Source of the DNA: Bifidobacterium magnum
GTDB lineage: Bacteria; Actinomycetota; Actinomycetes; Actinomycetales; Bifidobacteriaceae
Direction: 5' to 3'
Length of the DNA: 64,000 nt
Assembly: GCF_000741255.1 (NCBI RefSeq)
Contig: NZ_JGZB01000002.1
Span: 62,001 to 126,000, forward strand
The first letter of the stretch is position 1. The number at the start of each line of letters is the position of its first letter. Below are positions 28,036-36,595 of this stretch, piece by piece. The notes under the pieces are model-generated. The model searched no databases. It saw only the letters and a list, made by a program, of their open reading frames with translations, and was not told the DNA's origin. The position numbers and the translations under genes are program-made.

Positions 28036-28527
28036 TTGGCTAAGAAACCAGTGGACCAGCGCAACCATATGGTCGCGCAGAACAGGCGTGCGCGCCACGA
28101 TTACGCCATCGAGGACACGTATGAGGCGGGCATCGCGCTTACGGGAACGGAAGTCAAGTCGCTGCGCGAGGGCCGCGCGTCGTTGGCGGAGGCGTTTGTA
28201 AGCATCGACAGGCGAGGGGAGATGTGGCTGGAAGGCGCCAACATTCCCGAATATCTCAACGGCACGTGGAACAACCACGCCCCCAAGCGCAAGCGCAAGC
28301 TGCTGCTGCACCGCGAGCAGATCATGAAGCTCGAGCGCCAGACGGAAGCCAAGGGCTATACGGTGGTGCCGCTGACGCTGTACTTCAAGGACGGACGCGC
28401 CAAGGTGGAAATCGCGCTGGCCAAGGGCAAGAAGGAATACGACAAGCGCCAGGCGTTGCGCGAGGAGCAGGACAAGCGTGAGGCGTTGCGTGTAATGCGG
28501 TACAAGAACATGCGCGCCCGCGGCTGA
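28036..28527 (+). CDS. smpB: SsrA-binding protein SmpB
   Basis: SmpB binds the tRNA-like part of tmRNA and brings it to stalled ribosomes. The 163-aa product contains [61 protein letters not shown] and [27 protein letters not shown], all diagnostic, with a basic C-terminal tail. I chose the TTG at 28036 (GGAAAGG 6 nt upstream, protein then begins MAKK like homologues). An ATG at 28015 would add seven residues. Its partner ssrA is in this window at 19028. Confidence 0.95.
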   Translation: MAKKPVDQRNHMVAQNRRARHDYAIEDTYEAGIALTGTEVKSLREGRASLAEAFVSIDRRGEMWLEGANIPEYLNGTWNNHAPKRKRKLLLHREQIMKLERQTEAKGYTVVPLTLYFKDGRAKVEIALAKGKKEYDKRQALREEQDKREALRVMRYKNMRARG

Positions 28528-28623
28528 GACCGCTTCGTTCGGCCCGTCCGTTTCATATAGTGGCCAGTTGGTCCGGGTGTAACGTTCTTCTGTAACAATG
28601 CATGAATGAGCTGCATATTTCTT

Positions 28624-28655
28624 GCATATATACATACCCCCTAATGGTGAGGGTG
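28624..28655 (+). promoter_or_regulatory. AT-rich leader region with a CCCC...GAGGG motif
   Basis: The 241-bp gap before the amino-acid ABC operon is AT-rich and must hold its promoter. It contains GCATATATACATACCCCCT followed by GGTGAGGGTGT. A similar arrangement (GCATATATACCCCC then GTGAGGG) occurs near 48609 in front of the lactose symporter gene. I do not know its function. Confidence 0.3.
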
Positions 28656-28768
28656 TCGGCGTGTCTTAATAATCGCAACGATTCTTAGAGTCGACAATAT
28701 TCATAATTTATAAATATATGCAGAGTTATGTATATTAATACTCATTCTTGTTGATAGAGAGGTTCGTT

Positions 28769-29692
28769 ATGATCAAGCATGGTTTCAAGCGCGTCGCGGC
28801 ATGTATCGCCAGCGTCGCCGCACTTGTGTCGTTCGCCGCATGCGGCACCACCGACGATTCGACGGCCGCGTCGGACACGAAGACGGCCGACTTTGACGTC
28901 AGCGCCGTCAAGAAGGACGACGCCATCGCCAAGATGGTGCCCGATTCGGTCAAGGACGCGGGCAAGCTGACCGTGGGCATGGAGCTTTCCTACGCGCCGG
29001 CCGAATTCCTCGAGGCCGACGGCAAGACGCCGACGGGCTACGATGTCGACATCGCCACGGCCATCGGCAACCTGTTCGGTGTCAAAACGCAGATCGTGTC
29101 CGCCACCTTCGACACGATCGTGCCGTCCGTGGGCAGCAAGTACGACCTGGGCATCACGGCCATGACGATCACGGAAGAGCGCGAAAAGGCCGTGGACTTC
29201 GTCAGCTACTACAACGCCGGCTCCATGTGGGTGGTGCAGAAGGACAACCCGAAGAAGGTTGACGAAAAGAACCTGTGCGGCACGAAGATCGCCGTGCAGA
29301 CCGGCACGATTCAGGCCGACGAAGCCAACGCCATCAAGGAACAATGCGCGGCCGACGGCAAGAAGGCCGTGGAAGTGCTCAGCTACCAGCGCCAGGCCGA
29401 CGCCGCCACCAATGTGGCTTCGGGCAAGGCCGACGCGTTCTACGCCGATTCGCCGGTAGGCGGCTACGCCATCGAACAGTCCGACGGCGCGCTGGAAGAG
29501 CTCGGCAGCATCCAGGACACCACGCTGCAGGGCATCGCCATCAAGAAGGGCGACACGCAAATGGCCGAAGCCGTGCAGGCGGCCGTGCAGCACCTGATGG
29601 ATGATGGAACTTACACCAAGATCCTCAAGGCTTGGGGTGTAGAATCCGGTGCAATCGACAAGGCGGAAATCAATCCGACCGATCTGGACTGA
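28769..29692 (+). CDS. Amino-acid ABC transporter, substrate-binding lipoprotein
   Basis: A 307-aa SBP_bac_3-family protein (polar amino-acid type). It has a lipoprotein signal ending in the lipobox FAAC (Cys near residue 25), then a two-lobed binding domain with LTVGMELSYAPAEFLEADG, GYDVDIATAIG, YDLGITAMTITEEREKAVDF and the KADAFYADSPV segment. The ligand (for example glutamate, glutamine or a basic residue) cannot be read from sequence. GAGAGG lies before the ATG at 28769. It is the first gene of a three-gene operon and is followed by a hairpin that probably lowers expression of the permease relative to the binding protein. Confidence 0.92.
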   Translation: MIKHGFKRVAACIASVAALVSFAACGTTDDSTAASDTKTADFDVSAVKKDDAIAKMVPDSVKDAGKLTVGMELSYAPAEFLEADGKTPTGYDVDIATAIGNLFGVKTQIVSATFDTIVPSVGSKYDLGITAMTITEEREKAVDFVSYYNAGSMWVVQKDNPKKVDEKNLCGTKIAVQTGTIQADEANAIKEQCAADGKKAVEVLSYQRQADAATNVASGKADAFYADSPVGGYAIEQSDGALEELGSIQDTTLQGIAIKKGDTQMAEAVQAAVQHLMDDGTYTKILKAWGVESGAIDKAEINPTDLD

Positions 29693-29714
29693 CAACGACG
29701 CGGTCTATGACTTA

Positions 29715-29739
29715 TCCCTTGGCGCCCCGCGCCAAGGGA
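29715..29739 (+). terminator. Attenuating hairpin after the binding-protein gene
   Basis: TCCCTTGGCG pairs perfectly with CGCCAAGGGA around a 5-nt loop, followed by CTTTTG. In ABC operons such an intercistronic stem usually protects the upstream mRNA or terminates part of the transcripts. Confidence 0.7.
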
Positions 29740-29761
29740 CTTTTGAATGAAGAGAGAGATT

Positions 29762-30748
29762 ATGCCACACCATGAGCCGATGGACGGCGAAGGCCTGCCC
29801 ATCCCCAACCGCATTAACGCCAAGCCCGTACGCAAAACCGGGCAGATCGTCGCAGCCGTCATCGTGGCGCTGCTGGCCGCGATGCTCATCAAGGGATTGA
29901 TTACCAATCCGCGCCTTGAATGGAACGTCGTCTGGAAATACCTGTTCAACGAGAACGTGCTGGCCGGCGTCGGCTACACGCTGCTGCTCACGGTCATTTC
30001 TATGGTCGTGGCCATCATCCTGGCCGTCATCCTCGCCATCATGCGCAAATCGCTCAACCCCGTGCTGCGCGGCGTGAGCTGGGCGTACATCTGGTTCTTC
30101 CGCGGCACGCCTGTGTACACGCAGCTCGTGTTCTGGGGCCTGTTCTCCGTGCTGATCCCGAAGCTTTCGCTTGGCATCCCGTTCACGTCCGTGGAATTCT
30201 GGAGCATCAACTCTTCCGAAGTGATCACGGCGTTCAACGCGGCATGGCTCGGCCTAGCGCTCAACGAAGCCGCATACCTTTCCGAAATCGTGCGCGCGGG
30301 CCTCGAGGCCGTCGACCCGGGACAGACGGAAGCCGCCCAGGCGCTCGGCATGAAGCGTTCGCAAATCATGCGCCGCGTCATTTTGCCGCAGGCCATGCGC
30401 ATCATCATCCCTCCCACGGGCAATGAAACGATCGGCATGCTCAAGACCACGTCGCTGGTGCTCGCCGTACCGTTCACACTCGACCTGCAGTTCGCCACCA
30501 ACGCCATCGCCAGCCGCATCTACAAGCCGATTCCGCTGCTGCTCGTGGCGGGCCTGTGGTACCTGTTCATCACGTCCATCCTCATGGTGCTCCAATCTCG
30601 CCTCGAGAAGCATTTCGGCAAGGGCTTCGAAGCACGCCGCGTGCGCACGAAGGGCGATGTGCCGCCGTCCACCACCGACAGCAAGATCGAAAAGCAGGAC
30701 ACCGTCAACAAGGACAACCAGGCGACCATGCTGGGGCTTAACGCGTAG
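29762..30748 (+). CDS. Amino-acid ABC transporter, permease
   Basis: The 328-aa membrane protein belongs to the HisMQ-type permease family. It has a soluble N-terminus of about 25 residues, then a set of helices with the signature EAA loop (NEAAYLSEIVRAGLEAVDPGQTEAAQALGM), and a C-terminal hydrophilic tail of about 45 residues. It should form a homodimer, because only one permease gene is present. ATG 29762 (preceded by AGAGAGAG) is preferred over ATG 29747. Second gene of the operon. Confidence 0.92.
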   Translation: MPHHEPMDGEGLPIPNRINAKPVRKTGQIVAAVIVALLAAMLIKGLITNPRLEWNVVWKYLFNENVLAGVGYTLLLTVISMVVAIILAVILAIMRKSLNPVLRGVSWAYIWFFRGTPVYTQLVFWGLFSVLIPKLSLGIPFTSVEFWSINSSEVITAFNAAWLGLALNEAAYLSEIVRAGLEAVDPGQTEAAQALGMKRSQIMRRVILPQAMRIIIPPTGNETIGMLKTTSLVLAVPFTLDLQFATNAIASRIYKPIPLLLVAGLWYLFITSILMVLQSRLEKHFGKGFEARRVRTKGDVPPSTTDSKIEKQDTVNKDNQATMLGLNA

Positions 30749-30799
30749 GCGGCCGACGGTATGGAATCATCTCGGAACAAAGGGAATGAAGAAGGCAAT

Positions 30800-31606
30800 A
30801 TGAGCACGTCACCAGCAACCCCCTCCGCGGCGGCCGAGCCGGCCGTCAAGGCCGTCCAGGTGCACAAGGCGTTCGGGGACCTCCATGTCCTCAAAGGCGT
30901 CGACCTGACCGTCGCGCCGGGCACCGTCACCGTGATTCTGGGCCCCTCGGGCTCGGGCAAGTCCACGTTCCTGCGTCTGATCAACCAGCTGGAAACGTTG
31001 ACGGGCGGCGTCATCGAAGTCCAGGGCGAACGCATCGGTGTCAAGCGCGTGGAAGGCAAAAACGGCACCTCCTACTTGCAGACGCTTACGGACAAGGAAA
31101 TCGCCAGGCAGCGCTCGCACTTGGGCATGGTCTTCCAGCGTTTCAACCTGTTCCCGCACATGACGGCGCTCGAAAACGTGATGGAAGCGCCCGTGCATGT
31201 GCTCAAGATGGACAAGCGCGAGGCGCGCGCACTGGCCGTCAAGGAACTCGAGCGCGTGGGGCTCGGCGAACGCCTGGACTACTATCCGGCCCAGCTTTCG
31301 GGCGGACAGCAGCAGCGCGTGGCCATCGCGAGGGCCCTCGCCATGAAACCCGACATTATGCTGTTCGACGAACCCACGTCGGCGCTCGACCCGGAACTTG
31401 TGGGCGAAGTGCTCGGCGTCATGCGCTCGCTGGCCGACGACGGCATGACGATGATCGTCGTCACGCATGAAATCGGTTTCGCCAAGGAAGTGGCCGACCA
31501 GGTCGTGTTCATGGACGGCGGCGTAGTGGTGGAACAAGGCGGCCCTGAGATTATCGACCACCCGAAGGAAGCGCGTTTCCAAGACTTCCTGCAGCACGTG
31601 CTGTAA
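30800..31606 (+). CDS. Amino-acid ABC transporter, ATP-binding protein
   Basis: The 268-aa ATPase has Walker [10 protein letters not shown], the Q-loop [17 protein letters not shown] that is typical of polar amino-acid transporters (GlnQ/HisP type), the signature [15 protein letters not shown], Walker [20 protein letters not shown] and the switch [11 protein letters not shown]. The ATG at 30800 is preceded by GAAGAAGG. It completes the transporter begun at 28769 and is followed by a strong terminator. Confidence 0.94.
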   Translation: MSTSPATPSAAAEPAVKAVQVHKAFGDLHVLKGVDLTVAPGTVTVILGPSGSGKSTFLRLINQLETLTGGVIEVQGERIGVKRVEGKNGTSYLQTLTDKEIARQRSHLGMVFQRFNLFPHMTALENVMEAPVHVLKMDKREARALAVKELERVGLGERLDYYPAQLSGGQQQRVAIARALAMKPDIMLFDEPTSALDPELVGEVLGVMRSLADDGMTMIVVTHEIGFAKEVADQVVFMDGGVVVEQGGPEIIDHPKEARFQDFLQHVL

Positions 31607-31635
31607 AAGCGCGGCGTACCCGTTTCACGTTTTCA

Positions 31636-31685
31636 AGCCCGTATGGAGGCCCCGCATATGCGCCGGCCACCATGCGGGCTTTTTG
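31636..31685 (+). terminator. Terminator of the amino-acid ABC operon
   Basis: An 11-bp stem (31636-31646 with 31670-31680, one G-T pair) is followed by five T residues. Confidence 0.85.
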
Positions 31686-31740
31686 TGAAAAGCCCCGGTT
31701 GTGTTTTATTATGCCCGCCGTTGGGCTATGATTAAAGGCC

Positions 31741-33633
31741 ATGTGTGGAATTGTAGGTTTTGTTTCGAGCAAGTGCATGGCTTCCATGCTGCCGCTCGAA
31801 GTATGCATCCAAGGTTTGCAGCGACTTGAGTATCGCGGTTACGATTCGGCCGGTGTGGCGCTGGTCGCCCCGGGCATGGACCAGGTGGCGGTACGCAAGA
31901 AGGCCGGACGTCTGGCCAACCTTGTCGAGAGCATCGAAACGCGTCCCATGCCGGACGCCACCGCGGCCATCGGCCATACGCGTTGGGCCACGAACGGAGC
32001 CCCCTCGGATGTGAACGCGCATCCGCATACGAGTATGGACGGCAAAGTCGCCATCATTCATAACGGCATTATTGAAAACGCTTCCCAGCTGCGCCTGGAC
32101 CTGCAGGCGGAAGGCTACCGTTTCGCTTCGGCCACGGACACCGAGGTCGCCGCCAAACTGCTGGGCAAAATCGTCAACGTAGTCATTGAGGAGAAGGGCC
32201 AGCCCGACCTGTTCGAAGCCGTGCGGCGCATGTCGCGCATGCTTGAGGGCGCCTTCACGATCCTCGCTGTCGACTGCCGCCAGCCCGACCTTGTGGTCGG
32301 CACGCGCCATGATTCGCCGCTCGTGGTGGGTCTTGGCGACAACGGCAACTATCTGGGATCCGATGTGGCCGCATTCGTCGCCTACACGAAGCAGGCGCTG
32401 GAAGTGGACCAGGACCAGGTCGTGGCCGTGGGCGGCGAATCGGTGGTGGTCACCGACTTCGACGGCAACGTGGTGGAACATCCCAAGACGTTCACCGTGG
32501 ACTGGGACGCCTCGGCCGCGGAAAAGGGCGGCTGGGACTCCTTTATGGACAAGGAGATCCACGAGGATCCGGCGGCCGTGCAGCGCACGCTGATCGGCCG
32601 TATGGACGACCATGGCACGATCAACCTCGACGAAATCCATATCGACGAGCACGAGCTCAAGATGATCGACAAGATCATCGTGGTCGCCTGCGGTACCGCA
32701 AGCTATGCGGGCATGGTCGCCAAGTATGCGATCGAACACTGGGTGCGCATTCCCGTGGAAGTGGAATTGGCGCACGAGTTCCGCTATCGTGACCCGATTT
32801 TGACGCCGCGTACGCTTGTTGTCGCGATCTCGCAGTCGGGTGAAACGATGGACACGCTGATGGCCGTGCGCCACGCGCGCGAGCAGGGCAGCAAGGTGCT
32901 GTCGATCTGCAACACGCAGGGCGCCTCGATCCCGCGCGAATCTGACGCCGTGCTCTACACGCACGCGGGACCCGAAGTGGCCGTGGCTTCCACGAAGGCG
33001 TTCGTCGCGCAGATTACCGCCGCCTATGTGCTCGGCCTGTACCTGGCCCAGCTCAAGGGCGCCATGTTCCGCGACGAGATCCGCTCCACGCTGCAGAGCC
33101 TCAAGGAAATGCCGGGCAAGATCGAATGGATTCTCGACACGCAGACCGAGCCTATCGAACGCGCCGCCCAGCGCCTCGTGGACGCCAAGTCGTTCCTGTT
33201 CCTCGGTCGCCACGTGGGATATCCCGTTGCTATGGAAGGCGCGTTGAAGCTCAAGGAAATCGCCTACACGTTCACGGAAGGCTTCGCGGCCGGCGAGCTC
33301 AAGCACGGCCCGATCGCGCTCGTGGAAGACGGCGAGCCTGTGGTCTTCATCGTGCCACCGAAGCACGGCCGCGATGTGCTGCACGCCAAGGTCATCTCGG
33401 GCATCGAGGAAGTCAAGGCCCGCGGCGCCACGATCATCGCCGTGGCCGAGGAAGGCGACCAGGACGTGGAACGCTACGCCGACATCGTCTTCTGGCGCCC
33501 GGCATGCCCCACGCTGCTGAGTCCGCTCGTGGACGTGGTCCCGCTGCAGCTGTTCGCCATGGACATGGCCAAGCAGAAGGGCTATGACGTGGACAAGCCG
33601 CGCAACCTCGCCAAGTCCGTGACCGTGGAGTAA
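31741..33633 (+). CDS. glmS: Glutamine--fructose-6-phosphate aminotransferase (isomerizing)
   Basis: GlmS makes glucosamine-6-phosphate from fructose-6-phosphate and glutamine, the entry step to UDP-GlcNAc and peptidoglycan. The 630-aa product begins MCGIVGFV, so Cys1 is the glutaminase nucleophile after Met removal. The glutaminase domain shows GHTRWATNGAPSDVNAHPH and HNGIIEN; two SIS domains follow (CGTASYAGMVAKY, ISQSGETMDTLMAVRHA, LGRHVGYPVAMEGALKLKEIAY), and it ends PRNLAKSVTVE. A TATGAT box at 31727-31732 lies 9 bp before the ATG without a ribosome binding site, so the mRNA may be leaderless. No glmS ribozyme is recognisable in the 130 bp upstream. Confidence 0.96.
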   Translation: MCGIVGFVSSKCMASMLPLEVCIQGLQRLEYRGYDSAGVALVAPGMDQVAVRKKAGRLANLVESIETRPMPDATAAIGHTRWATNGAPSDVNAHPHTSMDGKVAIIHNGIIENASQLRLDLQAEGYRFASATDTEVAAKLLGKIVNVVIEEKGQPDLFEAVRRMSRMLEGAFTILAVDCRQPDLVVGTRHDSPLVVGLGDNGNYLGSDVAAFVAYTKQALEVDQDQVVAVGGESVVVTDFDGNVVEHPKTFTVDWDASAAEKGGWDSFMDKEIHEDPAAVQRTLIGRMDDHGTINLDEIHIDEHELKMIDKIIVVACGTASYAGMVAKYAIEHWVRIPVEVELAHEFRYRDPILTPRTLVVAISQSGETMDTLMAVRHAREQGSKVLSICNTQGASIPRESDAVLYTHAGPEVAVASTKAFVAQITAAYVLGLYLAQLKGAMFRDEIRSTLQSLKEMPGKIEWILDTQTEPIERAAQRLVDAKSFLFLGRHVGYPVAMEGALKLKEIAYTFTEGFAAGELKHGPIALVEDGEPVVFIVPPKHGRDVLHAKVISGIEEVKARGATIIAVAEEGDQDVERYADIVFWRPACPTLLSPLVDVVPLQLFAMDMAKQKGYDVDKPRNLAKSVTVE

Positions 33634-33654
33634 TCCCGTCACCGAAATCGATAC

Positions 33655-33680
33655 GCCGCGCCTTTCGGGCGCGGCTTTTT
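33655..33680 (+). terminator. Terminator after glmS
   Basis: GCCGCGCC/GGCGCGGC stem with a 5-nt loop is followed by five T residues. Confidence 0.9.
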
Positions 33681-33719
33681 CATATCCGCTCGCGCCTGTC
33701 GAGGAGAGCGCGGACACTG

Positions 33720-34472
33720 GTGGCTGTGCATAGATGGGTGACTCAAGAGCCGGACATCCCGTTCGCGCTGCGTGTGATGTATGAGGACGACAACATCATT
33801 GTGGTAGACAAGCCGCATTTTCTTCCTACCATGCCGCGCGGCATGTGGTACCGTTCCAGCGCGCTCATGCGCTTGCGTGAGCGGTATGACGACGAGCGCA
33901 TTGTTCCCGCGCACCGTCTTGACCGCCAGACGGCCGGCGTGCTCGTGTTCGTGCGCAATCCGGATGTGCGCGGCGCCTACCAGACGATGTTCCAGCGGCG
34001 CGAGCCCGTAAAGACTTACGAGTGCATCGCCCCGTTGCGCCCCGCGAAGCGCCCGAAATACGGCACGGTGCGCCGGCTTGATCCCGTGCGTCCGTTCCCG
34101 CTGGTGCGCGCGTCCCATATTGAAAAACGCAGGGGAGTGCTCCAGGCGTACGAAATTCCCGAAACGGTCAATGCGCGGACGTTGATTGAGCGTGGCGGCC
34201 CCGTCGAATACGAGGGTGCGCGCTGGGCCTCGTACACGCTGCATCCGCATACGGGCAAAACGCACCAGTTGCGCGTGCACATGAACGCGCTCGGACTGCC
34301 CATTGCGGGCGACGACTGGTATCCCGTGGTGCGGCCTTACGATTACGCCGATTTCTCGCATCCGTTGCAGCTGGTGGCGCGTTCGCTCGCGTTCACCGAT
34401 CCCATTTCGGGCGAGGCGCGGCGTTTCGAATCCACAATTCCGCTCGGCAATGACGGTTCGCCGTTACAATAA
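33720..34472 (+). CDS. RluA-family pseudouridine synthase
   Basis: The 250-aa enzyme has the RluA/RsuA catalytic motif PAHRLDRQTAGVLVF with the active Asp, YEDDNIIVVDKPHFLPTMPRG upstream, and HTGKTHQLRVHMNALGLPI downstream. It should isomerise uridine in rRNA or tRNA; which position cannot be said. It begins almost directly at the catalytic domain. Actinobacterial homologues that I recall carry about 50-60 more N-terminal residues, and a terminator lies right upstream, so this copy is short at the N-terminus or starts differently. GTG at 33720 is used; a GAGGAG is 13 nt upstream. The next gene follows after 19 bp. Confidence 0.85.
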   Translation: MAVHRWVTQEPDIPFALRVMYEDDNIIVVDKPHFLPTMPRGMWYRSSALMRLRERYDDERIVPAHRLDRQTAGVLVFVRNPDVRGAYQTMFQRREPVKTYECIAPLRPAKRPKYGTVRRLDPVRPFPLVRASHIEKRRGVLQAYEIPETVNARTLIERGGPVEYEGARWASYTLHPHTGKTHQLRVHMNALGLPIAGDDWYPVVRPYDYADFSHPLQLVARSLAFTDPISGEARRFESTIPLGNDGSPLQ

Positions 34473-34491
34473 GAGCCGAAGGGAGAATGTA

Positions 34492-34713
34492 ATGACCACA
34501 ACCATGCGCAAAGTCGCGGCGGCGCTGGCGGCCGTGCTGATCGTCGGATCGGTGGCGGCATGCGGTCCGCAAGAGGAACAGCAGTCGCCATTCGGGCGGA
34601 TGATGGACTCGTTCAGCGACGTGAGCAAAAAACTCAACGAGCAGCAGCAAAAATCGCAGCAGTCGACGCCCGACTCCACGCAATCGACGCCATCGGGCAG
34701 TTCCGAGCAGTAA
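34492..34713 (+). CDS. Small lipoprotein (73 aa)
   Basis: ATG at 34492 with AGGGAG upstream starts a 73-aa protein. It has a lipoprotein signal peptide (MTTTMRKVAAALAAVLIVG) with lipobox VAAC (Cys near residue 24), followed by about 50 polar residues rich in Gln, Ser, Pro and Thr. There is no recognisable domain. It lies between the pseudouridine synthase and glycerate kinase genes, with 3 bp to the latter start. Function unknown. Confidence 0.7.
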   Translation: MTTTMRKVAAALAAVLIVGSVAACGPQEEQQSPFGRMMDSFSDVSKKLNEQQQKSQQSTPDSTQSTPSGSSEQ

Positions 34714-34716
34714 TTG

Positions 34717-35856
34717 ATGAAGATCATTGTCGCGCCCGACTCCTTCAAAGGAAGCCTGAGCGCACGCGAGGCGGCGGACGCCATCGCCCGCGGCGTACGC
34801 GGCGTATTGCCGCACGCCACCATCCATACCCTTCCCATGGCCGACGGCGGCGAGGGAACCATGCAAGCCCTGGTGGACGCCACGGCCGGCACGCTCCATT
34901 ATCTCGACGTGACAGGCCCGATGGGCGCTCCCGTGCGTGCGGCGTACGGCATTCTCGGCGACGGCGCCACGGCCGTGATCGAAATGGCGCAGGCCGCGGG
35001 ACTCGACCGTGTCCGCGCATCCGAACGCGACCCGCGCCTCGCCACCACCTATGCGTCGGCGAACTCATGCGCGACGCGCTCGAGCAGGGCGTGCGGTCGT
35101 TCATCGTAGGACTGGGAGGCTCGGCCACGAACGACGGCGGAGCGGCATGGCGCAAGCCTCGGAGCGCGTCTGCTGGACGCGCACGGTCGGGACTTGCCTC
35201 ACGGCGGCGCCAGTCTCGCCAATCTCGCCACCATCGACCGCAGCGGACTCGACAAGCGGCTGGAACAGGCCACTGTGCGCATCGCGTGCGACGTGACGAA
35301 CCCGCTGACGGGACCGGACGGCGCCTCACACGTATTCGGCCCGCAAAAAGGCGCGGACGAAGCGGCCGTACGCGAACTCGACGCCGCCTTGCACCATTAC
35401 GCGCGAGTCGTCGCAGCGCAACTGGGACGTGACGTGGAACACGAACCGGGCGCGGCCGCGGCCGGGGGACTGGGCGCCGGGCTGCTCGCATTCACGCCCG
35501 CCGTCATGGAATCGGGATCCACACTCGTCACACGCGCCTCGGGACTGGCGCGTCTGGCGCAAGACGCCGACCTGTGCATTACGGGCGAAGGCGGCATCGA
35601 CGGGCAGACGCGCTTCGGAAAAACGCCGCTTGGCGTGGCGCGCACTGTCAAGGCTGTGGCGCCCAATTGCACAGTGGTCGCTGTGGCCGCCAATATCGGC
35701 GCGGGCGCGGAAGACCTCTACGAACTGGGCATCGATGCCATTTTCGGCATGCTGCCGGGTGTGGAAACCTTGGAACAGGCCATGGGGGAGGCCAAGGCCA
35801 ATCTTGAGCGCACGGGCGCCAACGTGGCGCGGCTGTTCGCGCACGCGCGGCGTTAA
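34717..35856 (+). pseudogene. glxK: Glycerate kinase, disrupted by three single-base contractions
   Basis: Glycerate 2-kinase (GlxK/GarK family) phosphorylates glycerate with ATP. Frame 1 gives the N-terminus (MKIIVAPDSFKGSLSAREAA, MADGGEGTMQALVDAT) and, from about 35160, the C-terminus (IACDVTNPLTGPDGASHVFG, CITGEGGIDGQTRFGKTPLG). The middle segment (GELMRDALEQGVRSFIVGLG, SATNDGGA) lies in frame 3. Three one-base losses explain this: a G at about 35053, a G at about 35144 and a C at about 35157, each in a short homopolymer. Together they remove 3 nt, so restoring them gives one 380-aa protein of normal length. Either a decaying gene or clustered sequencing errors. Confidence 0.85.
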
Positions 35857-36020
35857 AGCGGCACTAAAACGGCATACGGAACGAATCGCGGAACCGTGTT
35901 GGTGGCCAACGGGCGCCAACGCTGGTAGAATCGGTGCGTTACCACTGGCGAAGGGGCCGTTGGCACTATGCCGGGACTCTTGCCGGCGGCGCGAGAGAAG
36001 AAGAGAAAGAAAGAAATCCC

Positions 36021-36416
36021 ATGGGATATGTAGCGGCCATTATTGCGTTGCTGATCATTATCGCGTTCATCTGGATCCGCGGCAATAAGAAGAACAAAAA
36101 GAAGCTCGACTCGTTCGACATTACCGACGAGCAGCGCGCGACGCTCAAAAGGGCGCCCGTCACCATCGACAAGCGCAACCCGCATTCGTGGAACCAGCTG
36201 GCCCTCATCCAGAATGTCACCAAGCGCGGCGGCCGCACGGTCGTGGACGCCATGTGGTACAACACGATGATCAACAACGACACGATGAACGACATTGCCA
36301 TGGCGCAATTCACAGTCTCCTACAACGAGTTGAAGGACCACAACATCAACGTGGGCGACTACGTGAGCATCAATCTCGATCCCAAGAACGGCGTGACAAT
36401 CAACTACACCGACTGA
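36021..36416 (+). CDS. Small membrane-anchored protein of unknown function
   Basis: The 131-aa protein has an N-terminal membrane helix (MGYVAAIIALLIIIAFIWI) followed by a very basic stop-transfer region (RGNKKNKKKK-like) and about 100 soluble residues ending NVGDYVSINLDPKNGVTINYTD. The N-out or N-in orientation is uncertain; the basic residues after the helix suggest the soluble part is cytoplasmic. GAAAGAAAG precedes the ATG. A large hairpin follows. I do not recognise the family. Confidence 0.75.
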   Translation: MGYVAAIIALLIIIAFIWIRGNKKNKKKLDSFDITDEQRATLKRAPVTIDKRNPHSWNQLALIQNVTKRGGRTVVDAMWYNTMINNDTMNDIAMAQFTVSYNELKDHNINVGDYVSINLDPKNGVTINYTD

Positions 36417-36474
36417 CCGCCGCCATACCATCCGTACAGGCGTACCGAGTCCCGCGGGGCGTGCGTGGGAGTGG

Positions 36475-36555
36475 GCCGGTTTCCGGACTGTGCCGCAGAG
36501 AAGAGTAACGCGTTCACCGCGCTATTCGCTTCTGCGCCGGAAACCGGCTATTTTA
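36475..36555 (+). terminator. Large hairpin followed by a T-rich tract
   Basis: A 12-bp perfect outer stem, GCCGGTTTCCGG (36475-36486) with CCGGAAACCGGC (36537-36548), encloses a second imperfect stem (about 36494-36512 with 36518-36536). TATTTTATT follows on the plus strand. It probably terminates transcription of the 36021 gene and insulates the next lipoprotein gene. Confidence 0.7.
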
Positions 36556-36595
36556 TTACCAGACGCACATTCACGTTGGGAAGGCGGAGCGAACA

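Noticed and set aside
31606-31740. glmS ribozyme
   Set aside because: The 134-bp gap holds only the terminator of the upstream operon and a short promoter; no ribozyme core is recognisable and the mRNA looks leaderless.
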